The notes under the pieces were generated by a model, which searched no databases, was not told the origin of the DNA, and saw only the letters and a program-made list of their open reading frames with translations. A stretch of 64,000 nucleotides of DNA from Lytechinus variegatus (taxonomy: Eukaryota > Echinodermata > Echinoidea > Temnopleuroida > Toxopneustidae), in contig NC_054740.1 in assembly GCF_018143015.1 (NCBI RefSeq), positions 11,316,640 through 11,380,639 of the forward strand. Reading direction: 5' to 3'. The position numbers were made by a program, and so were the translations under genes. Shown here piece by piece: positions 48,752 to 60,655 of the stretch; position 1 is the first letter of the stretch; every line of letters begins with the position of its first letter.

Positions 48752-49025
48752 CAGTGGCGTACCTAGGATTTTCCACAGGGGGGGCAAAACCGGTTGGAAA
48801 ATTTGACAAGCAAAAAAAAAAAAGGTCTTCAATCAAAACGGTGTTCAATCGTACCAGGAAAAAAATTTGACAAGCGAAAAAAAAAAAAAGGTCTTCAAGC
48901 TCATCAGGGGGGGCAAAATAGGTTTTTAAGCTCGTCAGGGGGGACAGGGATTATGTCTTTTGCATGGGTTGTTACTCGTCAGGGGGGGGCAAACTGCCCC
49001 CCCCTCCTCCGTAGGTACGCTAGTG
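48752..49025. mobile_element. 274-bp hAT-like MITE with 8-bp target duplication
   Basis: Ends CAGTGGCGTACCTAGGAT and CGTAGGTACGCTAGTG are imperfect inverted repeats followed by G- and C-runs. CCTCTGGT flanks both sides exactly (48744-48751 and 49026-49033). Confidence 0.85.
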
Positions 49026-49206
49026 CCTCTGGTACATTATGCACATATATTATTTTCACCAATCAGGAATTCAGAATAGTTGCATGCAGAAAAAGAAACC
49101 TTGCAAAATGTTTGACCAAGGTCATAAATGAACACTTGCCGGTGACTGGGTAACACAATGTCTTTTAGAACACCTTTCATTGATACATGTATTTTAGAGA
49201 CACCTT

Positions 49207-49349
49207 CATTGGCGACGGAATTTTAGGAGGGGACAAATTATTTTGACAAGCAAAAAAAAAAGGTCTTCAACAACAAATTTAGGGGGGATCTCCCCCCCTC
49301 CTCAAATTTTTTTTGGGACACATCCCCCCCGCTGCTTCCGCCGCCTATG
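49207..49349. mobile_element. 143-bp hAT-like MITE with 8-bp target duplication
   Basis: Ends CATTGGCGACGGAA and its counterpart CCGCCGCCTATG are inverted. GACACCTT flanks both sides (49199-49206 and 49350-49357). The body shares 'gacaagcaaaaaaaaaggtc' with the 48752 element, so the two are related. Confidence 0.83.
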
Positions 49350-49591
49350 GACACCTTTCATTGATATTTCAATGAGAGACCCTCATCCGCCCAAAAAATT
49401 GATTTAACTAAGTAATTTTGACATTGTATTAGTTCAATATTCTTGGTTTTTATAGAATACTTAGTTAATTTTGCAATTTTGCAAATTATGCTTTAAATGT
49501 TGCTTGTTGATGCAAAAATAGGGTTTGCATGGAGTAAACAAAATCAATGTGTCTGATTGTATGAGACAAAAAAGGAAAATATGAGAGGCAG

Positions 49592-52094
49592 CCCGGGGGG
49601 GGGGCACTTCCTTTGATGAGTGGATACCATGCGTGACCATGGGGTCACGAAAAGCACCCTAAACACTTATTTTCCACAGGGTTGGCGATTTTTTTGATTT
49701 TTTTTTAAAAATCAAAAAAATCGGATTTATTTGATTTAAATCAGATTTTTTTTATTTAAATCAGATTTTTTTGATTTTTTTAAAGTTCCTTCGAAAAAAA
49801 GGGTAATTATCCCCCCCCCCCCTTACTCTTAGAATGACATCAATATTGATGTTATACATTTCACCCCTAATATTGTTCTTAACCACATATTTTGTAATTA
49901 AAATCCAGTAAAAATGGACAATTAAAAATAAATTTGAGGAATCATGTATCTGAACTTAATTCTATCATACATAGGCCTATGAAGGAATATTCCATAGGGA
50001 ATTCCCAGTGAGTAGAGAAAATTCCCCTCTGGGATTTTTCATTCAAATATTTTAAAAATCTAAGAGAAAAAATCCCTTATCAAAACTGCCAACAAACCCT
50101 TTGCCAATTACTAGTATTCATGTATATTGTAAGAGAAATAATTCAAATCAATTATTTTTTTCAATTAGTCACAGCTTTACAATAGTCAAAGAGAGACTAC
50201 AACTGTATATGTTTAGGATCTTTTTGATAAAAAGCTCTTCTCTTGCTACAGATATCTTGCAAAACTCTCAGTTTTGGAGAACAATATAGGAGATAGCTTA
50301 GTCAAAGGGTGACTATACTACATTTTGTTACTGTGATTTTTTTTTACATTAATCTACAATTTTCATTCCCATATTCTCTACAAAAAAAATCTGTTTGATC
50401 CATGAAGTATGAAAAAGAATCTACTTACTTTTAACTTAAAGGATAAAAACTACATAAAATAAAATTACAACATATGTAGTACAAAAAGAAGTATTTTATT
50501 TTAAATGAGACACAGCTTACAACTGCCAATGACAGTAACTGAAGTACCTGCATCTTAACATTAAAATGCAGTGTTAATTGTTTATTCTGAGTTTTGCAAA
50601 TTGTTGTTATAGAGCTCTTTCCATTATTACATGCAGATACAAAACTTCCATTATTTGTAGCACTGAACATAAAATGGGCTGCAGTGACTTAAAGTGATTG
50701 GTTAACATTGGTGTGACTTTTAAAAAATCTGAGCTAGAACGTCACACTTGTCACCTGTGTCTGTGATATGTTACATAAATGAAGCCCAGAAAAAATTGCG
50801 TTCGAAAATGATTATTTAGTGCTTCAATAATTAAAATATAAAGTGACCGGAAACACCATCTTAATTTCATCCCTTACACTTATGTGTACTATTTAAGTGT
50901 CTATAAGACGCCTATTTACAAAATCGGGGTTTGCCCCTGAGTTTTAGCTTTTCATTCTAAATAATGGTTGTTTTCAGGGTTTATTAGTTCTAATACATGC
51001 ACTTGTACACATGTTTCATCTTGGTTTGAGAATTTTTTAAATCGGCTGCTCAAAAAGTTAAATAATACCTTTAAAAGGTTTATAAGAGAAAGCTTATGAC
51101 TGTACTACATTATGTTAATGTGATTTTTATAATTATGTTATTTAAAACATCAAATGTATGATAAATGTAACAATACGAAATAAGAGGCATGTTAAATATG
51201 TTGATTACATGCAGGTATCATTTTTTTTTATTTTACATGACAGAAGTAGTTATGTGTAGGCGAAGGATCAAACTGAAAACTTTATGTTAAGAAAGAAATT
51301 GACTAATAATAACCGACAAAGAATGTAAAATTTCAGAAGAAAAACTCGACATAATTTACAAAAAATGAGTACGTATTGACAACATACATCTGTAGTTTTT
51401 AAGGAATTACCTGATTTTATTAATTTGATTTTAATTTGTTTTAAGTAGATATGAAGACTTTGTTGATCTTTTATTGATATAAAGTTAATTCAAAGTTTTT
51501 CAGTTGACTTGAAGAATTAAAACTGCATTAAACAAATACTTTGTCCATGATTTGTACATGTTTCAATGGAAGTGATTTAAATCAATGATTTTTTTAAAAA
51601 AATCATGGTGATTTAATTAAATCGCAATTTAAATCATGATTTAAATCAACGTGATTTAAATCCGCCAACCCTGATTTTCCATATTCTGAAAATGCACCCC
51701 TTAACAAATATTGATATGTGAAACCATACCCTTTAAGGCAACAAAACGATACTCTTGCCAAGTATTCCCTTATTGACCCCCTAAACATGTACAGTGATAT
51801 TTTTATTCTTATGTCACGGACGTCGGTTTTACATTTACCTATATACAGCACTGCTTTTAGTATTTTAGTACAGCCCCACCTCCTACATCTCGCACAAATC
51901 ATACCCTAAACACTTAGTGTTGACTATTGTGGCAAAAAATACATCCTTTGTATATTTTAGTCTTCACTTTTTATACCATTGCAAATTTGACCCTAAACAC
52001 CTTGCTTTTCTATCGAAAAAAGATACCCTTTTCTCATTATTTTAGTGTTTTTCACTATCCACTCTCTAATGATAGTGCCCCCCCCCCCCGGAGG
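49592..52094. mobile_element. Outer foldback element, split by a hAT insertion
   Basis: Left end gcccgggggggggggcact, right end agtgcccccccccccgg. The sequence left of 49669 and right of 51674 is one repeat interrupted by the element below. The body is non-coding. Confidence 0.6.
49677..51673. mobile_element. ~2.0-kb non-autonomous hAT element with GATTTAAATC-rich ends
   Basis: Starts CAGGGTTGGCGATTTTTTTG and ends ATTTAAATCCGCCAACCCTG. ATTTTCCA flanks both sides exactly (49669-49676 and 51674-51681), an 8-bp hAT-type duplication. Both termini are full of gatttaaatca words that can pair. No transposase remains inside. Confidence 0.87.
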
Positions 52095-52535
52095 CTGCGC
52101 GTGAAAAATAGAATTTGTTTATTTCATTTGTGAGATACTGTATAACGCAAAAAATACAAATGTGTTTAGAATTAGAGGATAAACATATAGGTCTACCTTT
52201 GCATGAAAATTAACCGAAGACATACAACTCAGATATGAAAATTGCTGCTAACATGTCAAGTGGGTAGGCCTATTGCATTGCTTTGGGAAAGTTTGGCTTT
52301 GCAATAATAAAACATACATGTGTCACTCATGTGTAGTAAATGTGTGAAATCAATCCTTGAAGTTGATGGAAAAAGAAAATACAAATTACAAATACAATTA
52401 GACTTCGAAAAAGAATTGCAGGGGCAAGATTCCAGGAGACATCTTCTTTTGATCTGAATTTGAAGTTCTGGCATGCTTCGCATACCGCCCCCTTTAAGTA
52501 AACATTAAATCTTGGCTACGCGGCCGCGGTAACCT

Positions 52536-52847
52536 GGGGCCGATTGCACGAAAGGGTCTTTCCAAGGACCGTCTTTCGTGTCGCTCATCTTTTATGATAC
52601 GCTATAAGTTGGGTGTTTCTGAAATTTATGATAAAGAATGAGATTCGTTAGCTTGCTTTTAAATCAAATTTTATACAATTTCATGATATATTACATCATT
52701 TTATAAACAAATATTTTGTTTAATTGAACGGACAAATTGAATATGTTTGCAGATGATTTATTTAAAATGCGTTTCACATGGCGGATCATAAAAGATGGGC
52801 GACACGAAAGACGGACCTTGCAAAGACCCTTTCGTGCAATCGGCCCC
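52536..52847. mobile_element. 312-bp MITE with ~60-bp inverted repeats
   Basis: GGGGCCGATTGCACGAAAGG at the left is matched by its reverse complement at the right; the match runs about 60 bases (to 'catcttttatgat') with few changes. The target duplication is unclear (at most two bases). Confidence 0.85.
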
Positions 52848-52866
52848 TGAGGACCAACGTTAGGAC

Positions 52867-53817
52867 CACCCATGGGTTCAAAGCATCTCACGTGCGAAGG
52901 AATATCAGTCGTATGCACGCGACACACACAACACAGTTAAAGTTTGCTGGGCTTTTGCCCACATTAAATTTCCCTTAAAATTTTATATATCACATTCTGC
53001 TATGACACTTACCGAATCATTTAGATCTTTCCGTGACTTCTCCTTGAAGTTTCTTTTAAAAAACATGTATATTTTCTTGATCTTTAGTGAAGATTTTACG
53101 GAGATGAAATCTGCTCAGCGCGGATATCAATTTTCGCCTAAAGAGGGCGCGCGATTTATATTCATATCAAAGACACGACAAGGGAAAGACTAGGCACCTA
53201 CACTACTTCTACACGCAAATCGACGCAAGGCATTACGCGAAGTCCTTGAAGTGTCCAATCTTTTCATTGTATAGACTTTGGGATACCGTATACGTATTAT
53301 TGACGTTCGTTAAGGCTTCTGGTTTCTTTCCAGGCACGTATATTATTTTCTTTTTTTTTATTAGTCATCTTTTTAATTTCATTGCAAATAAGTGTTATCA
53401 CCAATATTAATCTTTAATTATGTTTTTGAAGGTATTTCATTCATTGATGCCCATAATTAGTAAATTAATTATAAGGATTGCGCATTCAAAGAATTCAGAT
53501 ACAGTTATAAAATTACCAAGGAGCTAAATCAAGGTTGTGAAATTATTAGCGCCACCAACAGGCTTCCTTGTATTTCCGTGGAAGAGACAAGCGAAGTCAC
53601 TTTCGAGGCCGATCGAGGTTAAGCGAAATTTGCTTTTTTTATGATTATGATTTGTTGCCCCCATTGCTACTTACCGGCAAGAGCCCCGGTGCATAGCAAT
53701 AAGGAGTTTCGTCAAATATTACTTCAGCAATGAAGCGATGTTTGCCGACTACTTCGAAATCCAGGGTCAAACACGGTCTATTGTACGAGGTTAGTACATA
53801 CTAACAATGTGTGAGTG
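52867..53817 (+). repeat. Segmental duplication, copy 1
   Basis: Collinear with 56798-57780 along its whole length with small indels. Both contain 'acccatgggttca', a 'gggcttttgcccaca' hairpin, 'gctatgacacttac', 'gaagagacaagcgaagtc' and an identical ~90-base block (53710-53807). No convincing protein. Unlike copy 2 it lacks the TATA-like sequence upstream. Confidence 0.85.
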
Positions 53818-54258
53818 CGTTAGGACTGGCGTTGTCTATAGGTCATTTTCAAACGTGAGTGACACGACAATCGGAGAGGTTTAAGGGCTCATATCTTCAA
53901 ACTTAAAGGTTATGAATCAATCATGACTACTATATTTTATACAATGTAGGACTGGCATGGACCACTACGAGTTTGATTTGAATTCAACAATTCATTTAGC
54001 TAGTAGATATGATTAAAAAACGGTGCGTGAGTGACACGACAAATTTTGGACATGGGTTTCTGACCACTAACACATATGGTTGGATTCGTGCCCAAGTAGT
54101 TGTCATGGAGTACTGTGAGTACCAGTAAATGGACATAAATAGTGTACCTATCTAACACATATAGTCAAAATCAATCAAACCTCTAGTCTAATGGAAAATG
54201 GTACCCTCCTATAGGTATGTGACAAAAAAAATGAAAATCCTCAAATCTCAATGAATTT

Positions 54259-54301
54259 GGTATCATTTGAAAGCCCTTAAAAAGACCTTTCAAATGATAC
54301 C
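54259..54301. repeat. Perfect 15-bp stem, 13-base loop
   Basis: GGTATCATTTGAAAG and its exact reverse complement in a region with no other features. Confidence 0.75.
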
Positions 54302-55509
54302 AAGAACTCAAATTTTCATCAAGAAATTATAAAGTTATTCCAGTTTAAGTCGCGCATATTTATCCAAATTTGTGGTCATTGTCTTAATGTAAAGTCAATG
54401 GAGTGCATAACCAATTTTTGTGACCATTTTGTGACCATTTTGAACCCAAGTCTTCAACGGGCTCTAACTTCTTTGTTTTTGAGCCCTTTGAAGTAATTTA
54501 GGTATCAATGGAAAGGTGAAAGAAAACTCAATTGATGTGTAATCATTTCACTTGGTAATTTTTCTTCTTATTATGTGTAAAATAATTTCTTTTAATTAAT
54601 TCTAATTAATTATGCAAATTACAATTACTTGCCTCTTTTTTTGCCAAATGAAGGTGATAATGAGAGATAATTTGTATATAATTTAGTTGGCATCAAAACA
54701 GCATCATGTAGATAATTTCCTAAATGAATTTGTTTAAAGTATTGTTTTTGTAATTTCTAATGTATTTCTTTGTTTTTCTGATATAAATTACAATTAGCTC
54801 TTTTTCAACTTTAGTATTGTGTACATGTATGTATGGGGTCTTTTTTTTACAAATGAAAAATATCATTCCTTTTGTACATGTACTTTGTATGGTATAAAAA
54901 TACAAGTGTGCTTTTCTGATGTATTTGATTGTTTCACCAATTCTTCATGTATTTTATTGTTTCAACAATTTGTTTATAGATGGATAATGTAGCTTTCATT
55001 TTGGAGACCGTGGGCATTCGATTACAATTTTTTTTAGGAAGGATGAGCAGCAGAGTCTGTGGGTGTAAAGATGTAGCATTGCATGTAATTCAAGTATCAA
55101 GAAGGAAACATAAAAATTAAGCTTTAATATATGCATTTCTTGGATATGTATGATTACAACAAAGGCCATGTTCGAGCACTCCTTTTTTAATGAAAAATAA
55201 GTTCATATTCTAGCGTGAAATCACTGCACATAAATAAAGCTCTGAACAGCACCAAAAACAGGCATCAAAGCCCCAACACTCAAAACAAGAGAACAAAAGT
55301 GACACAAAAACTTATACAAATCCCATCCCCATTTCAACTTATGAACACAACCCTCCCCCCCTGCACCCTTCTTGAAAAAAAAAATAATAATCATAATAAA
55401 ATAGAAAAAAATGAATAACATAGAAAAAAAATAGACAATAGAGCCATGTGGAAGTGAAATATTTCCTCTGAGAGTGAAAAATTAAACAACAAATTTTTTG
55501 CATTTTAAT

Positions 55510-55957
55510 CATGGGCGGAAATTGGCCCCAAAGGTAGGGGGACGCTGGCATCGGCGGAAATAAGCCAACAGTTTTAGGGGGGACCACCAAATTATTTTGA
55601 TAATAAAAAAAATACACCAAAGGTTATCAACCAAAAATTATAGGGGGACGCAGAAAACTAAATTTGACAAGCAAAAAAAAGAAAAGAAAAAAAAAAGGTT
55701 ATCAAAAAAAAAAAATTGAGGTGGGGGGGATCGTCCCCCACCTCAAATTAAGGGCGGGGGGGTACACTTCCCCCAGCTTTCGCCGCCTATGGATGCTGGC
55801 AACTCTGACAAGTTAAAAAAAGTTTATCCCCAAACTGTTGTAAGGTCATTTTCACCCCAAAAAGTTTGACCAAAAAAGAAAAAAAAATGTATTATTGTTA
55901 CATGTCCCCCTATTATTTTGGGTAGGGGGACGTGTCCCCCTGGGATTTCCACCCATG
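55510..55957. mobile_element. hAT-like MITE hosting another MITE
   Basis: Ends CATGGGCGGAAATTGGCCCC and GGGATTTCCACCCATG are inverted. Flanks attttaat (55502-55509) and aatttaat (55958-55965) match at 7 of 8 bases. A second MITE lies within. Confidence 0.78.
55549..55791. mobile_element. Nested 243-bp hAT-like MITE
   Basis: Ends CATCGGCGGAAATAAGCC and CTTTCGCCGCCTATG are inverted. Flanks gacgctgg and gatgctgg match at 7 of 8. Same family as 49207-49349, with A-runs and G-runs in the body. Confidence 0.78.
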
Positions 55958-56236
55958 AATTTAATTTTAGAAAAGTCAACATTGATATTCCACTGTCAAA
56001 AGCAAATCCAGTTTCCAAATGAAACGATAATCAACCACCTAGACTCTTGAGTCACATAACCTTGGGATGATAAAATCTTTCTGTGACAAATGTATGTATT
56101 AAAATCAATATCAGAATAATTATCTACGGTATAATGACAGAGATTTCCCAAAAAAGGCACAACATAATCATCAAGTAAGCAATTTACGATCTAGTTCAAT
56201 CCAGCATGAACGACTCACTATCGACCGCTCCCATCA

Positions 56237-56370
56237 CCCTGCCAACCGTAGGCGCATCGGGCAGCTCGACTGCCGAGAGACCGGCTGTGACAAGGGTAGC
56301 ATCGCCCTGCCAACCGCAGGCGCATCGGGCAGCTCGACTGCCGAGAGACCGGCTGTGACAAGGGTAGCTG
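56237..56370. repeat. Two tandem 68-bp G+C-rich units
   Basis: Units 56237-56304 and 56305-56370 differ at only a few positions (ccctgccaaccgtaggcg versus ccctgccaaccgcaggcg). This G+C-rich island contrasts with the A+T-rich surroundings. Confidence 0.85.
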
Positions 56371-56780
56371 GCATCTCTTATATCTGGACTGCGCAACGTC
56401 AGAATCGCGTAAGTTTGGATTTTTTGATAATTCAAATATATTTCCAGTCAAATTGTATACCTAATCGGATTCTTGTTTTACTTACCATAAAAAAATTTCG
56501 AACATTTACGCGTCCAAAAATTTGATGAACTTTCAAGCTCCGATATCCACACTTTAGAGGCGAGTATCCACATTGAAACTTATATGTACAGAAAGAGCAC
56601 ATCGTCAGCTGTCTGTTAAAAGGCACGAGATTGCACCTACTATGTGCGCATGCGCATTAAACCCCATTTTCAATGAGCCGCCCAGACAGAGGCGATGCCA
56701 CTCGTAGCAAAACCCGCGCGAAAACCGTGCCACCAAAACCAGCGCTCGCGATGCCCCGTATTCGCACATAGCTACCTCCT

Positions 56781-56792
56781 ATATATATACCG
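56781..56792 (+). promoter_or_regulatory. TATA-like sequence upstream of duplication copy 2
   Basis: 'ctatatatatacc' lies about 15-25 bases before the start of the duplicated block and after a G+C-rich stretch (56640-56765). It could be a core promoter; no transcript is identified. Confidence 0.3.
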
Positions 56793-56797
56793 TGACG

Positions 56798-57780
56798 CAC
56801 CCATGGGTTCATATCGTCTCGCGAGTGAAGGATTATCAGTCATACGCACGCGACACACCACTACACTTCGAAAATACAGTGGGCTTTTGCCCACATAAAA
56901 TATTATGTTTTAATAAACATTCCACATCCTGCTATGACACTTACTGAATCATTTAGATCCTTCCGTGACTTCTCCTTGAAGTTTCTTTCTAAAAATATTT
57001 ATATTTTCTTGATCTTTAGTGAAGATTTTACGGAGATAGAAATCAGTCAGTGTTGATATCAATTTTCTCCTGAAGAGGGCGCACGATTTATATTCATATC
57101 AAAGACACGACAAGGGAAAGAATAGGCACCTACACTATTTTACACGCATATCGACGCAAGGCATTACGCAAAGTCCGTGAAGTGTCCAATCTTTTCATTG
57201 TATAGACTTTGGTACACCGTATACGTATTATTGACGTTCGTCAAAGCTTGTACTGGTGGTTTCTTTCCAGGCACGTATATTATTTTCATTTTTTTTTTAT
57301 CAGTCATCTTTTTAAATTAATGCAAATGAGTGTTATCATCACCAATAATAATCATTAATTATGTTTTTTGAAGGCATTTCATTAATTGGTGCCCATAATT
57401 AGTAAATTAATCATGAGGATTGCGCATTCAAAGAATTTAGATACAGTTATAAAATTACCGAGGAGCTGAATCAACGTTGTGAAATTATTAGCGCCACCAA
57501 CGGGCTTCCTTGTATTTCCGTGGAAGAGACAAGCGAAGTCACTTTCGAGGCCGAGGTAAGCAAAATGTGCTTTTTTTTATCGGATTATTATTTTATTATT
57601 ATTTATATTAAACAAACTCTTGCTACTTACCGGCAAGAGCCCCGGTGCGTAGCGAGAAGGAGCTTCGGCAAATATTACTTCAGCAATGAAGCGATGTTTG
57701 CCGACTACTTCGAAATCCAGGGTCAAACACGGTCTATTGTACGAGGTTAGTACATACTAACCTCGTACAATGTGTGAGTG
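56798..57780 (+). repeat. Segmental duplication, copy 2
   Basis: Partner of 52867-53817. It contains the hairpin GTGGGC-TTTT-GCCCAC at 56879-56894, possible splice sites (ttctttccag near 57269; GAG|gtaagc near 57553) and the shared ~90-base block ending 'gtacgaggttagtac'. Downstream is a perfect 15-bp stem-loop (57736-57771) that is broken in copy 1. It may be a promoter and 5' exons of an unidentified transcript. Confidence 0.85.
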
Positions 57781-58490
57781 ACCGTGACGCGACATCCAAA
57801 ACGTGACACGACAAGTGCAAAAATACAACATTTATCTCAACATTGAAAGTATTTTTTGCATGATGTAGAAGAGTAAAATACCATTAACCTAAAAACAAGC
57901 TTAATTACATAATAAAGTATAGTTACACTGAACGAGAGCCGAACGTGGTGCGACGACAAACACAATAATTAATGGGTGGGACACACACTACAGTTTACTA
58001 TAATTTTAGGACTACCAACGTTTCCTAGAGCTTTACAAACAATTACCAAGCCTGTCTCTAGAGCCTCGTAAGAAATTTCATAATTCCACTAAATAATTCA
58101 CGGCATGATTAGTCGAAATTATTAAAATAACCATAATAAAATCTTTTGACAATAATTACCATTTCACACTGGAGGCTGCCATTTTGTCCAGATTCTGTTC
58201 GTATAAAATCGGCCTTCCAAAACTCGGCAGGAGAGGTGGTCTCGCACGATTTCCTAAGAACTTTTCTTTCCTTTCTTTCTTTTACTTTTCTAACTGATAT
58301 AGATTGAAAAAAGAAATTATTATGTTTTGGAAAAAAAAGGAAAGCAAATTTACAAGGCAACAATAGTCAAAACTGACTAGTTTGCCTATTCAAAATAACA
58401 ACAACAACATTAACATCGGCAAGCTTTTGCCGTTTCGGCCTGCACCCAGGCATACTGTGGAAGCTCAAAAGTGCCACCGAGATGTTGAGA
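57781..58490. other. Non-coding stretch
   Basis: No gene recognised. A short GTGACRCGACA-type repeat at 57783-57812 also occurs near 53860 and 54028. Confidence 0.5.
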
Positions 58491-58494
58491 TATA

Positions 58495-58662
58495 TCAGTT
58501 GGGAAGTCGACATCTTGATAGCAAAAGATCAGATGACAGGATGACAAGATCCCGGATCTCATCATGTCGACATCTTTTAGAAGAGATGGATCCCGGATCT
58601 CATCGTATCAACATCTTTTAGAAGAGATGATAACATCCCGGACCTCATCATGTCGACATCAA
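58495..58662 (+). repeat. Minisatellite of ~45-50-bp units
   Basis: 'catgtcgacatc', 'ttttagaagagatg' and 'cccggatctcatc' recur in order about three times. Confidence 0.75.
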
Positions 58663-58663
58663 A

Positions 58664-59936
58664 GCACAAAGCGCGAGCAGAAAATGTTTGATATTGTGAT
58701 CTGAAACTGGATAAAGATTTAGTAGAGAATAAGTTAACTATCTGACAGGGACCGCGAAACTGCGGGGGGGGGCTAGGGGCTTCAGCCCCCCCCCCCCACT
58801 TTCTTCCATAACCGTGTCCAAAAACGTATAAATGACGATATGATTGTGATTTTGAAAACCGTTCCGCGGCATTTTATAGGTCGTAATTGGTCTGAACAAC
58901 CATGCGCGCGAGTGTTTCATAATTTTTTTTTTATTTAGACCTGAAATTTAAGCATTTTAAATAATCTTTTATCATGAAAACTCAAATCGAGCGCGAAGCG
59001 CGAGCTTAAACTATTTGATATTCTTATTAGAAAAAGGCGTCAATTTCAGCTGTATTCTTCAAGCACTTTGTAGGCAAATTGAGGTGGATATAGATCGCAC
59101 TTAATAAAGAGCTGATATTTTCCGTTTTAACATATATAGTACAGGAATATCCTTAGGAAAATAATGACTATCTATAGTAAGTGCGAGATGAAACAAAAGA
59201 GACAATTTAATTATTATATTAATATCTTATTCATTTAATTACTGGACATGTCAAGCACTTTTGCAATCATTAATAGGATGCATCAAGTTAATATATTTTA
59301 ACCATTAATGCGAGCGCAAATCGCGAGCCGAAAATTTTGATAAACTGTCATGGAAAGGGGATTTTAAGTAGTTTGTTGTATATTCAATATTGAGACATGC
59401 ATAACTCGCCAATCAAAATGCGAGCGTGCAGCGCTAGCTGATACGTTTTGACAATCAGACCGGAAGAGGGATATTTTTTTAAATGTATGGAATACGCAAA
59501 AATAAAAGGTACTCGATGAATCAAAATTTTCGAGCACGCAGCACGAGCAATGTTGATATTCAGACTTGTCCATAAAACTGACATTTTTACAAAGCATTTT
59601 AAAAAAAATCAATCTGTAAATCACACAAAATAATGAAAGTTCGATTTCCAAGGTGAAATATGTTTTGTATATTGACTTCCAAACTTGATATTGAACAAGA
59701 TATGAAAAAGACAATGCGAGCGCGAAGCGAAATCGAAAATTTTATACAGTGACATGAAAGATTCTATTTATTCCTAAGTCTTCCCCTCATCTTATTTCAT
59801 TCACTCGTCTCTCTCCTCTTCTTTTTCCTCTCTTTCCCCTCCTTCCCCCTTTTTTTCTTTCTTTTCTTTTTGTTTTTTTGCTCCACCGATAAGGGGGGCC
59901 CGTGCCCCTTGCCCCCTCCCCCTGGATCCGCCTATG
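58664..59936 (+). mobile_element. Diverged copy of the right half of the 26592-31006 element
   Basis: Starts 'agcacaaagcgcgagcag' like 29870, follows the same order of diverged monomers (58988, 59310, 59420, 59530, 59713), and ends 'cctggatccgcctatg' like 31006. A C/T tract precedes the end in both copies. Confidence 0.75.
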
Positions 59937-59969
59937 CAGGGGATGCGAACCCCCCCCCCCCATTGGCGG

Positions 59970-60655
59970 AGCAACACGATCAAAAGGGGGGAAGAAAAAA
60001 AAAGGGAAAGCCTGAGGAGAAAAAAGAAGGGAAAACATAAGAGGAGGGATACGAGTGAATAAAATAAGATGTGAGGGGAAGACTTGGAACCCGGGAACCT
60101 TTATTTATAAAATTTTCGCTCGCGCTTCGCGCTCACATTACCTTTCAGAGGTGATTTACATATCATGCCCAACATTGAGCTTGAAATATCAAATTGAAGT
60201 CAATATACATAACATATTTCAGCTCGTAAATCGAACTTTCATTATTTTGTTTGAATCACAGATATGTCTAAAAAGTGATCTGTAAAATAAATCTGTTTTA
60301 TGGTCTGAATATAAACATTTTCTACTCGCGCTTCGTGCTCGCAAAATTTAAACCTATTATGTTCCTGTATTCCATAAACGGTTCCCAAAATATAAATTAT
60401 AAAAGCGTATCAGCTATCAACGTGACTGTATGCTTGCACTTTTTGATTGGTTAGTTATGTATATCTCAATATTAATTCTAAAGCATATACTTCTTAAATT
60501 TCCCATTCCACAATAGTTTACAAATTTCGGCTCGAAATTGCGCTCGAATCGATTGTTAAAAAGATATTAAATCATACATCTTATTCATAATTACAAAAGT
60601 GCTTTAAACGTCCAGTTTTCAGGCCATGATATTAACCGATTTCGGGCTCTCATTA
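59970..60655 (-). mobile_element. Inverted partial copy of the same element family
   Basis: Begins 'cattggcggagcaac', an end-like sequence, and carries reversed monomer heads ctcgcgcttcgcgctc (60119), ctcgcgcttcgtgctc (60327) and ctcgaaattgcgctcg (60532). Its order mirrors 59936-59300, so the two copies face each other. Confidence 0.65.

Noticed and set aside
57480..57560. Similarity of 'atttccgtggaagagac' to part of U5 snRNA
   Set aside because: Only a short chance-like match; the conserved U5 loop is absent.
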